From positions 148,190-212,189 of the forward strand of contig NZ_FNMZ01000006.1 of assembly GCF_900106695.1 (NCBI RefSeq): a DNA stretch of 64,000 nucleotides, written 5' to 3'. Made by a program: the position numbers and the translations under genes. Positions 17,867 to 26,079 of the stretch are shown here, piece after piece. A model generated the notes under the pieces. That model was not told the DNA's origin. It did no database searches and worked only from the letters and a program-made list of their open reading frames with translations. The stretch's first letter is position 1, and every line of letters starts with the position of its first letter. Origin of the DNA: Albimonas donghaensis (GTDB taxonomy: Bacteria; Pseudomonadota; Alphaproteobacteria; Rhodobacterales; Rhodobacteraceae).

Positions 17867-18222
17867 GCGGGTCCGGGGCGGCGAGGAACGGGGGGGAGCG
17901 TGGCGAAAGGCCGGCCGCGGGCGGGGCGTCCGGGATCGGGGCCGAGCCTAGCGAAGGGGGGCGGGACGATCCATGGACGCGCGGTCGCGGGGGGGGGCCA
18001 TGTCCGCCCGCCGGCAGGGGAGGACCGGATCAGGGCCTGCGGGAATTCCGGCGCCGACGACATCGTGTTCGTGAACGCGCCGTTCGCCTGACGGGATCGG
18101 GTTCGGGCGGGTTCGGGTTCGGGCGGGATCGGGTTCGGACGGGGGGAGCCTCCCCGCCCCTGCCCTCCTGCATCGGCGCAAGACCCTTGCCATTCGCCGC
18201 CGCAGAGGGGAGCCTCGCGCGC
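17867..18222. other. Divergent intergenic region between sugar kinase and ModE genes
   Basis: 356 bases that must hold both promoters. Bases 18090-18145 contain degenerate direct repeats of CGGGTTCGGGCGGG-type sequence. No gene is supported. Confidence 0.45.
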
Positions 18223-18687
18223 ATGAGCATCCCCGAGCTTCCCCCCTGCCGCATGACCCTGCGCCTGGTCTTCGACTGCGGCGCGATGATCGGCCCCGGC
18301 AAGGCCTCGCTGCTGGAGGGGATCCGCGACCGCGGCTCCATCGCCGCGGCGGGGCGGGCGATGGGCATGAGCTACAAGCGCGCCTGGATGCTGGTCGAGG
18401 AGATGAACGCCGCCTTCCGCGCGCCGCTGGTCGAGCGGGTGCGCGGCGGCGCGCGGGGCGGCGGCGCGGCGCTGACCGAGGCGGGGGCCGCCGCGCTCGC
18501 CCATTACCGGGCGCTGGAGGCGCGGGCCGCGCTGGCCGGCGCCGCGGATATCGAGGCGATCGCCGCCCTGCTTCCCGGCCCGTCCGCCCCGCCCGGCTCG
18601 CCCGCCCCGTCAGGGGACGAGATGCAGGTGGCGGAAGCAGGCCCCGCCGAGGCCTCCGCGGAGAAGGATATGGCCGAGCGGAAATAA
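18223..18687 (+). CDS. modE: Short ModE-type molybdenum-responsive regulator (winged-helix only)
   Basis: A 154-residue protein. Residues 10-90 match the N-terminal winged helix of ModE/LysR-type DNA-binding domains (LLEGIRDRGSIAAAGRAMGMSYKRAWMLVEEMN, then PLVERVRGGARGGGAALTEAG). Full-length ModE has two C-terminal molbindin (TOBE) domains that bind molybdate, but here the C-terminus is a short Ala/Pro/Glu-rich tail without them. Such one-domain forms exist but their effector sensing is unclear. The ATG at 18223 follows AGAGGGG. The adjacent modABC genes and an inverted repeat in the intergenic region support control of molybdate uptake. Confidence 0.8.
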   Translation: MSIPELPPCRMTLRLVFDCGAMIGPGKASLLEGIRDRGSIAAAGRAMGMSYKRAWMLVEEMNAAFRAPLVERVRGGARGGGAALTEAGAAALAHYRALEARAALAGAADIEAIAALLPGPSAPPGSPAPSGDEMQVAEAGPAEASAEKDMAERK

Positions 18688-18711
18688 CGCTTGCCAAACC
18701 GTCCCTGACGC

Positions 18712-18739
18712 AGCGATATTTCCGGCGAGACCTATCGCT
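18712..18739. promoter_or_regulatory. Candidate ModE operator upstream of modA
   Basis: A perfect 7-bp inverted repeat, AGCGATA (18712-18718) and TATCGCT (18733-18739), separated by 14 bases. Overall length and the CGATA/TATCG ends resemble ModE boxes (CGNTATAT half-sites) of other proteobacteria. It is 87 bases before the modA start. Confidence 0.5.
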
Positions 18740-18825
18740 TTCCTTCGCCTGTCCGACGCGCCGCCAGCCCGCAAGCGAGCCGCGCCGCCGCCCGAGGCCT
18801 CGTCCCGTCCCGGGGGAGAACGCCC

Positions 18826-19728
18826 ATGACGTGCCACAGCGCCTGCACCAGCCCGCTTCGCCTCAACCGCCGCAGCGCGTTCCGCCGCGCCCTGCGCCGC
18901 TGCGGGGGGGCGCTGTTCGCAGCCCTGGCGGTGGCCGTTCCGCTGACCTGCGGGGCCGCGGACGCCGCGCCCTCGGATCCCGAGCCGCCGAAACTCACCA
19001 TCTTCGCCGCCGCCAGCCTGAAGACCGCGCTGGACGAGATCGCCGAGGCCTGGCGCGACCGGACCGGCGGCGCGCTGGCGCTGTCCTATGCGGGGTCCTC
19101 CGCCCTGGCCCGGCAGATCGAGCAGGGGGCGCCGGCGGATCTGTTCGTGTCGGCCAACGCGGCGTGGATGGACCGGCTCGACGCCGCGGGCCTGCTGCGC
19201 GAGGGCAGCCGCCGCGACGTGGCGGGCAACGCGCTGGTGCTGGTCGCGCATCGCGACGGGGCGGACCCGGCGGGGGACTCGGCGGGGGACCCGGCGCCCG
19301 AGACGCTGGCGCCGGGGGCGGACCTCGTGGCCCGGCTCGATGGCGGGCGGCTGGCCATGGCGCTGGTCGACGCGGTTCCGGCGGGGATCTACGGTCGCCA
19401 GGCGCTGACCTCGCTGGGGATCTGGGAGGCGACGGCCCCCCATGTGGCCCAGACCGACAACGTGCGCGCGGCGCTGGCGCTGGTCGCGACCGGCGAGGCG
19501 CCGCGGGGCGTGGTCTACGCCACCGACGCGACGCCCGAGCCGCGGGTGCGCATCGCGGGCGTCTTCCCCGCCGGCGCGCATGACCCGATCGTCTATCCCG
19601 CCGCCGCCGTGGCCGACCCGGCCGCGACGCCGGAAACGGTGGACGCCGCGCTCGCCTTCCTCGACTTTCTCTCCGGTCCCGAGGCCCGCGCGGCGCTGAC
19701 CCGGCAGGGCTTCGCGCTGCCCGATTGA
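18826..19728 (+). CDS. modA: Molybdate ABC transporter periplasmic binding protein ModA
   Basis: A 300-residue binding protein with a hydrophobic signal peptide (about 22-48). The mature N-terminus LTIFAAASLKTALDEIAEAW, then YAGSSALARQIEQGAPADLFVSANAAWMDRL, is the classic ModA pattern in which Ser residues contact the oxyanion. ALVDAVPAGIYGRQAL and the late tyrosine (GVVYATDA) are also conserved. It delivers molybdate or tungstate to ModBC. GGGGGAGA precedes the ATG. The four mod genes run 18223-21587 in one direction. Confidence 0.95.
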   Translation: MTCHSACTSPLRLNRRSAFRRALRRCGGALFAALAVAVPLTCGAADAAPSDPEPPKLTIFAAASLKTALDEIAEAWRDRTGGALALSYAGSSALARQIEQGAPADLFVSANAAWMDRLDAAGLLREGSRRDVAGNALVLVAHRDGADPAGDSAGDPAPETLAPGADLVARLDGGRLAMALVDAVPAGIYGRQALTSLGIWEATAPHVAQTDNVRAALALVATGEAPRGVVYATDATPEPRVRIAGVFPAGAHDPIVYPAAAVADPAATPETVDAALAFLDFLSGPEARAALTRQGFALPD

Positions 19729-19771
19729 GGCGGCCGGACCGACCGGGGGACGAGAAGAGGGACGCGCAGGC

Positions 19772-20479
19772 ATGCAGGATGGAGGGGTGTGGCTCGACCC
19801 CGCCACGCGCGAGGCGCTGGCGCTGTCGCTCAAGGTCGCGCTTTGGTCGACGCTCTGCGCCCTGCCGCCGGCGGTGGGGGTGGCGCTGCTGCTGGCGCGC
19901 GTGCGCTTCCCGGGCCGCGCGCTGCTGAACGGGGTCGTGCATCTGCCGCTGGTGCTGCCGCCTGTCGCCACCGGATACCTTCTGCTGATGCTGTTCGGGC
20001 GCCGCGGGCCGGTGGGCGGCTGGCTGGAGGAGACGTTCGGCCTGGTGCTGGCCTTCCGCTGGACGGGGGCGGCGCTGGCCGCCGCGGTGATGGCCTTTCC
20101 GCTGATGGTGCGCGCGATCCGGCTGGCGATCGAGGCGGTGGACCCGAAGCTGGAGGCCGCCGCGGCGACGCTCGGCGCGCCCCGCTGGGCGGTGTTCGGG
20201 CTGGTGACGCTGCCGCTGATCCTGCCCGGCGTACTGGCCGGGGCGGTTCTGGGCTTCGCCCGCGCGATGGGGGAGTTCGGGGCGACGATCACCTTCGTGT
20301 CCTCCATCCCCGGCGAGACGCGCACCCTGCCCGCCGCCATCTACGCCCTGCTGCAATCGCCGGGCGGAGAGGACGCGGCGCTGGTCCTCGTGGCGATTTC
20401 GGTCGCGGTGTCGATGGCGGCGCTGCTGGTTTCCGAGGCGCTGGCGAGCCGGGTCGCGCGGCGCATCGGGGCGGGGTGA
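19772..20479 (+). CDS. modB: Molybdate ABC transporter permease ModB
   Basis: A 235-residue inner-membrane permease with five or six helices. The EAA-loop motif (EAAAATLGAPRWAVFGLVTLPLILPG) that contacts the ATPase is present, and LVLPPVATGYLLLMLFGRRGP is typical of ModB. The start follows AGAGGGA. It lies between modA (43-base gap) and modC (4-base gap). It forms the membrane channel of the molybdate importer. Confidence 0.95.
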   Translation: MQDGGVWLDPATREALALSLKVALWSTLCALPPAVGVALLLARVRFPGRALLNGVVHLPLVLPPVATGYLLLMLFGRRGPVGGWLEETFGLVLAFRWTGAALAAAVMAFPLMVRAIRLAIEAVDPKLEAAAATLGAPRWAVFGLVTLPLILPGVLAGAVLGFARAMGEFGATITFVSSIPGETRTLPAAIYALLQSPGGEDAALVLVAISVAVSMAALLVSEALASRVARRIGAG

Positions 20480-20483
20480 GGGC

Positions 20484-21587
20484 ATGGGGCTGTCGGTGGA
20501 CATTCGCCATGATTTCGGGGGGCCGGGAGGGTTCTCCCTGGACGCGCGGTTCGACGCGCCGCCGGGGGTGACGGCCCTGTTCGGGCGCTCGGGCTCGGGC
20601 AAGACCACGGTGGTCAACGCCGTGGCCGGGCTGCTGGCCCCGCGGGAAGGGCGGATCGCGCTGGACGGGGAGGTTCTGTTCGACGCGGCCTGCGGACCCC
20701 GGCTGGCCCCGCATCGGCGGCGGCTGGGCTATGTGTTCCAGGAGGCCCGGCTGTTCCCGCATCTGAGTCTGCGGGCGAACCTGGCCTTCGGGGCGTGGTT
20801 CGCGCCCGGCCGCGCGGCGCCGGGGGAATTCGACCGGGTGGTGGAGATGCTGGGCATCGGCCCGCTGCTGGATCGGCGCCCCGGCGCGCTTTCGGGCGGA
20901 GAGAAACAGCGGGCGGCGATCGGGCGGGCGCTGCTGTCGCGCCCCCGGATGCTGCTGATGGACGAACCGCTGGCGGCGCTGGACGAAGCCCGCAAGGCCG
21001 AGATCCTGCCTTATCTGGAGCGCCTGCGCGACGCGGCCGGGGTCCCGATCCTCTATGTCAGTCACGCCATGGCCGAGGTCGCCCGGCTGGCGACGACCGT
21101 GGTGGCGATGGAGGCGGGGCGCGTGGCGCGGGCGGGGCCTGCGGCGGAGGTGCTCTCGGATCTCGAAGCCGCGCCGGCGCTGGGACTGCGCGACGCGGGC
21201 GCGTTGCTGCCCGGCGTGGTGGCGGCGCATCACGCCGACGGGCTGACCGAGGTTGAGGTCTCGGGCGGCCGCCTGCTGCTGCCGCGGATGCGGGCGGCGC
21301 CGGGGACGCGGCTGCGCATCCGCATCGCGGCGCAGGAGGTGATCCTGTCGCGGACGCGGCCGGAGGGGCTGTCGGCGCTCAACATCCTGGCCGGAGAGGT
21401 CGTCGGGCTTCGGGTCGGCGAGGGCGGCGGCGCGCTGGTGCAGCTGCGGGTCGGCGAGGATCTGCTGCTGGCCCGGATCACCCGCCGCTCCGCCGCCGCG
21501 CTGGAGATCGCGCCGGGGGCGGCGTGCTGGTGCGTGGTGAAATCGGTGGCCGTCGCCCGGACCGATGTGGGCCGGGCGACGGGCTAG
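20484..21587 (+). CDS. modC: Molybdate ABC transporter ATP-binding protein ModC
   Basis: A 367-residue ATPase. Walker A GRSGSGKTT at about 34-42, signature LSGGEKQR, Walker B RMLLMDEPLAALD and the switch histidine (YVSHAMAEV) are intact. The C-terminal 80 residues form a molbindin/TOBE regulatory domain (LSALNILAGEVVGLRVGEGG...). This domain in ModC may provide the molybdate sensing that the short ModE lacks, though that is speculative. It energises the ModAB importer at the inner face of the membrane. Confidence 0.95.
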   Translation: MGLSVDIRHDFGGPGGFSLDARFDAPPGVTALFGRSGSGKTTVVNAVAGLLAPREGRIALDGEVLFDAACGPRLAPHRRRLGYVFQEARLFPHLSLRANLAFGAWFAPGRAAPGEFDRVVEMLGIGPLLDRRPGALSGGEKQRAAIGRALLSRPRMLLMDEPLAALDEARKAEILPYLERLRDAAGVPILYVSHAMAEVARLATTVVAMEAGRVARAGPAAEVLSDLEAAPALGLRDAGALLPGVVAAHHADGLTEVEVSGGRLLLPRMRAAPGTRLRIRIAAQEVILSRTRPEGLSALNILAGEVVGLRVGEGGGALVQLRVGEDLLLARITRRSAAALEIAPGAACWCVVKSVAVARTDVGRATG

Positions 21588-21703
21588 GCTCCGTCCCCGC
21601 CCCCCTGCCCCGCCCGTCCCGCCCGTCCCGCCGCGCCCGTCCCGCCTTGCCCGTCCCGCCCCCGGCGGCTATGCCGGAGGCCGACCGCAAGCGGAGAACC
21701 CCC

Positions 21704-21979
21704 ATGCCCCATATCCTGATCTGCCGCGACCGCGCCGGCGCGCTGGACACCCGTCTCGCCAATCGCGACGCCCATCTCGCCTATGTGGCGGAGACCGGGC
21801 TCGCCACTTTCGGCGGCCCGATGATCGACGACGCGGGCGCCATGTGCGGCTCGATCCTGATGCTCGCCACCGACGACCGGGCCGAGGCCGAGGCCTGGGC
21901 CGCCGCCGATCCCTACGCCAAGGCCGGCCTGTTCGAGAGCGTCGAGATCAAGGCCTTCAAGCACGTGATCGGGGCCTGA
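21704..21979 (+). CDS. YciI-like protein
   Basis: A 91-residue protein of the YciI/YCII family (dimeric ferredoxin-like fold). The pattern HILICRDRAGALDTRLANRDAHLAYVAE, the GPMIDDAGAMCGSILML stretch and the AAADPYAKAGLFESVEIKAF C-terminus are typical. Some relatives hydrolyse or dechlorinate small organic molecules, but most have no assigned function. GGAGAAC precedes the ATG. It is separated from the EVE-domain gene by four bases, so the two are probably co-transcribed. Confidence 0.85.
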   Translation: MPHILICRDRAGALDTRLANRDAHLAYVAETGLATFGGPMIDDAGAMCGSILMLATDDRAEAEAWAAADPYAKAGLFESVEIKAFKHVIGA

Positions 21980-21983
21980 GCGC

Positions 21984-22406
21984 ATGGCGCTGTGGCTGTT
22001 CAAGTCCGAGCCCAACACCTGGTCCTGGGACGACCAGGTGGCCCGGGGCGACGCGGGCGAGCCCTGGGACGGGGTGCGCAACTACCAGGCCCGCAACAAC
22101 ATGCGGGCGATGAAGGTGGGCGATCTCGGCTTCTTCTACCACTCGGTGAACGAAAAGCAGGTGGTCGGCGTGGTCGAGGTGATCGCCGAGGCGCATCCCG
22201 ACCCGAAGACCGACGATCCGCGCTGGGAATGCGTGGACATCCGCGCCGTGGCGCCGTTTCCGCGGCCGGTGACGCTGGCCGAATGCAAGGCCGAGCCGCG
22301 GCTGGAGGGCATGGCGCTGGTCGCCAACACCCGCCTGTCGGTGCAGCCGGTGACCGAGGCCGAATGGGCCGTGGTCTGCGAGATGGGCGGCTACAAGGCC
22401 CCCTGA
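21984..22406 (+). CDS. EVE domain protein (PUA-like, thymocyte nuclear protein family)
   Basis: A 140-residue EVE-domain protein. The start WLFKSEPNTWSWDDQVARG, WDGVRNYQARNNMRAMKVGDLGFFYHSVNEKQVVGVVEV and a C-terminal SVQPVTEAEWAVVCEMGGY cover the whole domain. EVE domains have a PUA-like fold with an aromatic pocket thought to recognise modified bases in DNA or RNA. The gene sits four bases after the yciI-like gene, a pairing seen in many alphaproteobacteria. It appears to be a housekeeping stand-alone form, with no nuclease partner. Confidence 0.92.
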   Translation: MALWLFKSEPNTWSWDDQVARGDAGEPWDGVRNYQARNNMRAMKVGDLGFFYHSVNEKQVVGVVEVIAEAHPDPKTDDPRWECVDIRAVAPFPRPVTLAECKAEPRLEGMALVANTRLSVQPVTEAEWAVVCEMGGYKAP

Positions 22407-22498
22407 CGGGCGCCCCATGACCCGCGCCCCATGACCCGCGTCGCGCCTGTGCGTCGGGGGCGGAGGCGGGGGCGGGGGCGGGTGTCTGGGCGGGCGCG

Positions 22499-22519
22499 GC
22501 GGGTTGAAACCCGCCCTAC
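22499..22519 (+). repeat. REP-like palindrome, copy 3
   Basis: A 21-base element of the same GCGGGTT..CCGCCCTAC form as the copies at 12851 and 14364, with a different centre (GAAA). It lies between the convergent EVE and LivF genes, a usual site for REP elements. Confidence 0.5.
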
Positions 22520-22578
22520 GGATGTTTCGCAGCGCGCGCGGGGGAGGCGCCCGCCTTCCCCGCCCCGCCGCCGCCCTC

Positions 22579-23346
22579 TCAGATCTTGAGATGGGCGAGC
22601 ACCCGGTCCCGCGCCTGCGCGTCGTTGTCGCCTTCGTCGTCGATGGCGCCGAGCTTCAGCACCGCCCAGCGATCCGCCACCGACAGCGCGAAATCCAGGT
22701 TCTGCTCGACCAGCAGCACCGCCGTCCCGTTCTCATCCCGCTCGGCCCGCAGGGCGGCGGCGATGCGGGCGACGACCGTGGGCTGCAACCCCTCCGAGAT
22801 CTCGTCGATCAGCAGCAGCCGCGGGCGCAGCATCAGCGCGCGCGACAGGATCAGCATTTTCTGCTCGCCCCCCGACAGCGTGCCCGCCTTCTGCCCCAGC
22901 CGGTCGAGGAAGAACGGGAAATGCGCCGCCACCCGCTCCAGCGCCCCCGGCAATTCCCTGTCCGAGCGCAGGGCCAGCCGCAGGTTGTCGCGGATCGACA
23001 GGTCGACGAAGAGCGGCTGCTCCTGCGGCGCGTAGCCGAGGCCGGAGGCGACCAGCGCCGCGGGCGTGGCCCCGAGGATCGAGACGCCGGCGCGGCGGAC
23101 ATCCCCCGCCCGCGCGGGAACCAGACCCAGCACGGTCTTCAGCAGGGTCGACTTGCCCATGCCGTTCTTGCCCATCAGGGCGAAGATCTCGGCCGCGCGC
23201 ACCTCCAGCGCCACGCCGTTGAGCACGTCATGCGCGCCGTAGCCCGACCGCAGGTCGGTCAGCGCCAGCACCGGCGCGGTTTCGGTTTCGGGGTGGGGCG
23301 CCGAGTTGGGCGCCGAGTTGGATGCGGGGTTGGATGCGTCAGGCAT
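22579..23346 (-). CDS. Branched-chain amino acid/amide ABC transporter ATPase (LivF type)
   Basis: A 255-residue ABC ATPase of the LivF/UrtE subfamily. Walker A is GKNGMGKST, the signature is LSGGEQKM and Walker B is LLLIDEISEGL (with Ile in place of the usual Pro). Before the domain there is an Asn/Pro/Ser-rich N-terminal tail of about 25 residues encoded by short direct repeats. It is the last gene of the minus-strand amidase operon and overlaps the LivM-LivG fusion by eight bases. It pairs with the LivG domain of the fusion to power uptake. Confidence 0.9.
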   Translation of the reverse strand: MPDASNPASNSAPNSAPHPETETAPVLALTDLRSGYGAHDVLNGVALEVRAAEIFALMGKNGMGKSTLLKTVLGLVPARAGDVRRAGVSILGATPAALVASGLGYAPQEQPLFVDLSIRDNLRLALRSDRELPGALERVAAHFPFFLDRLGQKAGTLSGGEQKMLILSRALMLRPRLLLIDEISEGLQPTVVARIAAALRAERDENGTAVLLVEQNLDFALSVADRWAVLKLGAIDDEGDNDAQARDRVLAHLKI

Positions 23347-25168
23347 GACCGCCTCCCGAATAGATCTCGCGCACGGTGTCGGAGTTCACGACAGCCTCCA
23401 CCGTGCCGTCCAGCACCAGCCGCCCCTGATGCAGCACCACGATGCGCGAGGAGATGTCGCGCACGAAATCCAGGTCATGCTCGACAAGGATCGCGGCGCA
23501 GCCCAGCTCCGCGGTCAGCTTGCGCAGCACCGCGCCGATGGTCGCGCGCTCGGTCTTGGTGAGGCCGGCGGTGGGCTCGTCCAGCAGGATCAGGCGGGGT
23601 TCGAGACAGACCACCATGGCGAGCTCCAGGCTCTGCTTCTGACCATGCGAGAGCAGGCTGACCGGCGCGCCCAGCATGCGGTCGAGCCCGGTGAGCCGCA
23701 GGATCTCGATGGCGGCGGCGGGAAGGGCCAGCGTCTCGGCCGAGGCCCAGGGGCTGGGGCGGTCGATGGAGACGCGGGCCATGCGCAGGCACTCGGCCAC
23801 GGTCAGGCTCTCGAACACGCTGGCGACCTGGAACTTGCGGCCGACGCCCAGCGCCACGATCCGGTCCGGGGTGAGCCCGTCGATGGAGCGGCCGGCGATC
23901 TCGGCCTCCCCGCCCGAGCGGGCGTCGCCGTCGGTGAGGCAGCGCATCAGCGTGGTCTTGCCGGCGCCGTTGGGCCCGACGAGGGACACGAGCTCGCCCG
24001 GCCGGATCTCCAGGTCGATGCCCTGGAGAACCTTGTGCGCGCCGTAGGACTTCGACAGGTCGCGGACCGCCAGCAGGGGGGCGGAGAGGTCGGAGAGCGG
24101 CGCGGCCCCGGGTTCGGCGGCGGGGGGCGCCTCGACCAGCGGCGGGGCGGCGCCCATGGCGGGGTCGCCCCCGCGGCGCCCGAATCCGCGGGTGACCAGC
24201 GCCGCCAGCCCGTTGGGCAGGACGATGATCATGGCCACGAACAGCGCGCCGATGACGAGCTGCCACAGGAACGGCATCTCGCCCGACAGGGAGGCGGACA
24301 GCCAGTCGATGCCCAGCGCCCCCAGCACCGGGCCGAGCACCGTCGCCCGCCCGCCGAGCGCGGTCCAGACCACCAGCTCGGTCCCGAAGACGAAGGAGCT
24401 GATCTCGGGCGCCACCACGCCCGACGCGTTGGCGTAGAGCCAGCCGGCGAAGCCCGCCGCCGCCCCCAGCGCCGCGGTCAGGCGGATCTTGATGCGCTGG
24501 GGCGAAAGCCCAAGATAGGCGCAGCGCAGTTCGTTGTCGCGGATCGCGGTCAGCACCCGGCCGGCATCGGACTTCACGAAGACCAGCGCCGCGACCGTCA
24601 TCGCCGCGAGGCACACGCCCGCCAGCCGGAAATAGCCGTCGAGCGACAGGTCCATCCCCCAATACCCCACGAGGCCGGAGGACGACCCGGTGGTCGCTCC
24701 GCCCGCATAGATCAGCTGGGTGACCACGATGGGCACCAGCAGCGAGATCACCGTGGCGTAGAAGGCGGTGGAGCCGTGATAGAAGCTCATCCAGCCCACC
24801 AGCCAGCCCATCGCCGCGGGGATCAGCACCGCCGCGACCAGCGCCAGCGCCAGCAGCGCGGGGGAGGATCCGACATGGGTGAGGATCATCGCGGTGGCGT
24901 AGGCGCCGACCCCGAAGAACGCCGCCTGGCCGAAGGTCAGCACCCCGGCGAAGCCCCAGAGCAGGTCCACGGTGATCGCCAGCATGGCGTAGATCATCGA
25001 GCGGGTGAGCACGTTGATGGTGAAGCGGTCGAAGACCTCGGGCCCCAGCAGCGCCAGCGCCAGCAGCGCCGTCCCGGTCCCCGCCAGCAGCGCCAGCCGC
25101 GGGGCCGCGCGGCGGCGGCGCGAGGGTCGGGAGGCCGACGTTTCGGAAAGCGCGGGGGCGTCAGACAT
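23339..25168 (-). CDS. LivM-LivG fusion: ABC permease fused to ATPase
   Basis: A 609-residue protein that joins two transporter subunits. Residues about 30-330 are a LivM/UrtC-type permease with eight or more helices (VDLLWGFAGVLTFGQAAFFGVGAYATA is diagnostic). A Pro/Ala-rich linker follows (about 335-365). Residues 370-609 are a LivG/UrtD-type ATPase with Walker A GPNGAGKTT, signature LSHGQKQSLELAM and Walker B LILLDEPTAGL. In most bacteria these are separate genes. Overlaps of eight bases with both livF and livH show tight coupling. It forms half of the channel and one of the two nucleotide-binding sites. Confidence 0.9.
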   Translation of the reverse strand: MSDAPALSETSASRPSRRRRAAPRLALLAGTGTALLALALLGPEVFDRFTINVLTRSMIYAMLAITVDLLWGFAGVLTFGQAAFFGVGAYATAMILTHVGSSPALLALALVAAVLIPAAMGWLVGWMSFYHGSTAFYATVISLLVPIVVTQLIYAGGATTGSSSGLVGYWGMDLSLDGYFRLAGVCLAAMTVAALVFVKSDAGRVLTAIRDNELRCAYLGLSPQRIKIRLTAALGAAAGFAGWLYANASGVVAPEISSFVFGTELVVWTALGGRATVLGPVLGALGIDWLSASLSGEMPFLWQLVIGALFVAMIIVLPNGLAALVTRGFGRRGGDPAMGAAPPLVEAPPAAEPGAAPLSDLSAPLLAVRDLSKSYGAHKVLQGIDLEIRPGELVSLVGPNGAGKTTLMRCLTDGDARSGGEAEIAGRSIDGLTPDRIVALGVGRKFQVASVFESLTVAECLRMARVSIDRPSPWASAETLALPAAAIEILRLTGLDRMLGAPVSLLSHGQKQSLELAMVVCLEPRLILLDEPTAGLTKTERATIGAVLRKLTAELGCAAILVEHDLDFVRDISSRIVVLHQGRLVLDGTVEAVVNSDTVREIYSGGGHA

Positions 25169-25994
25169 TGGAGAACCCTTTCGGCCGGATCCGCAGCACC
25201 AGCGCCGAGAGCACCGCGACGGTGATCCCGCCCAGGATCGGCGAGACGAAGGTGGAGACGATGACCTGCGCCGATCCGAACAGCAGGCAGGCCACGGCGA
25301 GCCCGGCGAAGGACGACCCCGCCGCCATCACCAGCATGAAGGCGCCCACCAGCCAGCCGACGCCCATGGTCGGGTCCACCGAGGTCAGCGGCGACAGCAG
25401 CGCGCCCGCCAGCCCCGCCAGCCCCGCCCCCAGCATGAAGGTCGCCGCGCGCACCTTCGCGGTGTCGAGGCCCAGCGCCCGGGCCAGATGCTCGTTCATG
25501 ATGACCGCGCGCGCCGACAGGCCCAGCCGGGTCCCGTCCAGCAGCAGCGCGAAGCCGCCCCCGATGACCAGCGCCGCGGCCAGCGTGAACAGCCGGTAGA
25601 GCGAATAATCCACCCCCGCGAAGGACACCGCGCCGGGCAGCAGGCTTTCGGTGAACTGCACGTCGCGCCCGAAGCCCAGCGTGATCAGCTGGCCGACCAC
25701 GATGCCCAGCCCCCAGGTGGCGAGGATCGCGTCCAGCGGACGGTCGTAGAGCGGGCGGACGATGAAACGCTCGGTCAGTCCCCCGAGCGCCGCGCCGACG
25801 ACGAAGGCCAGCGGCAGCGACAGCCAGGGCGTGATCCCCGCCTGCGCGCAGACCACGGCGCAATAGCCGCCCACGGTCAGCCAGGCGCCATGGGCGAAGT
25901 TGATGATCTTGAGCACGCCGAAAATGGCGAGCAGGCCGGAGGCGACGATGAACAGGATCGCCGCCGTGGTGATCATGTCGAGCGCAAGCGTCAT
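25161..25994 (-). CDS. Branched-chain amino acid/amide ABC transporter permease (LivH type)
   Basis: A 277-residue permease with about eight helices. ILFIVASGLLAIFGVLKIINFAHGAWLTVGGY is the diagnostic N-terminal LivH/UrtB segment, and GLAGLAGALLSPLTSVDPTMG is the conserved inner loop. The start at 25994 (MTLALDM) is chosen because AAGGAA lies upstream; a longer frame to 26051 has no such site. It pairs with the LivM half of the fusion protein to form the transmembrane path. Confidence 0.9.
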   Translation of the reverse strand: MTLALDMITTAAILFIVASGLLAIFGVLKIINFAHGAWLTVGGYCAVVCAQAGITPWLSLPLAFVVGAALGGLTERFIVRPLYDRPLDAILATWGLGIVVGQLITLGFGRDVQFTESLLPGAVSFAGVDYSLYRLFTLAAALVIGGGFALLLDGTRLGLSARAVIMNEHLARALGLDTAKVRAATFMLGAGLAGLAGALLSPLTSVDPTMGVGWLVGAFMLVMAAGSSFAGLAVACLLFGSAQVIVSTFVSPILGGITVAVLSALVLRIRPKGFSNV

Positions 25995-26079
25995 CGCAGG
26001 GCGTTCCTTGTGCGGGATGGGGGCGGCGCGCGGCGGGGAGACGGGGCGCACCCCGCCTCCCTTCCGGTCGCGGACCCGA

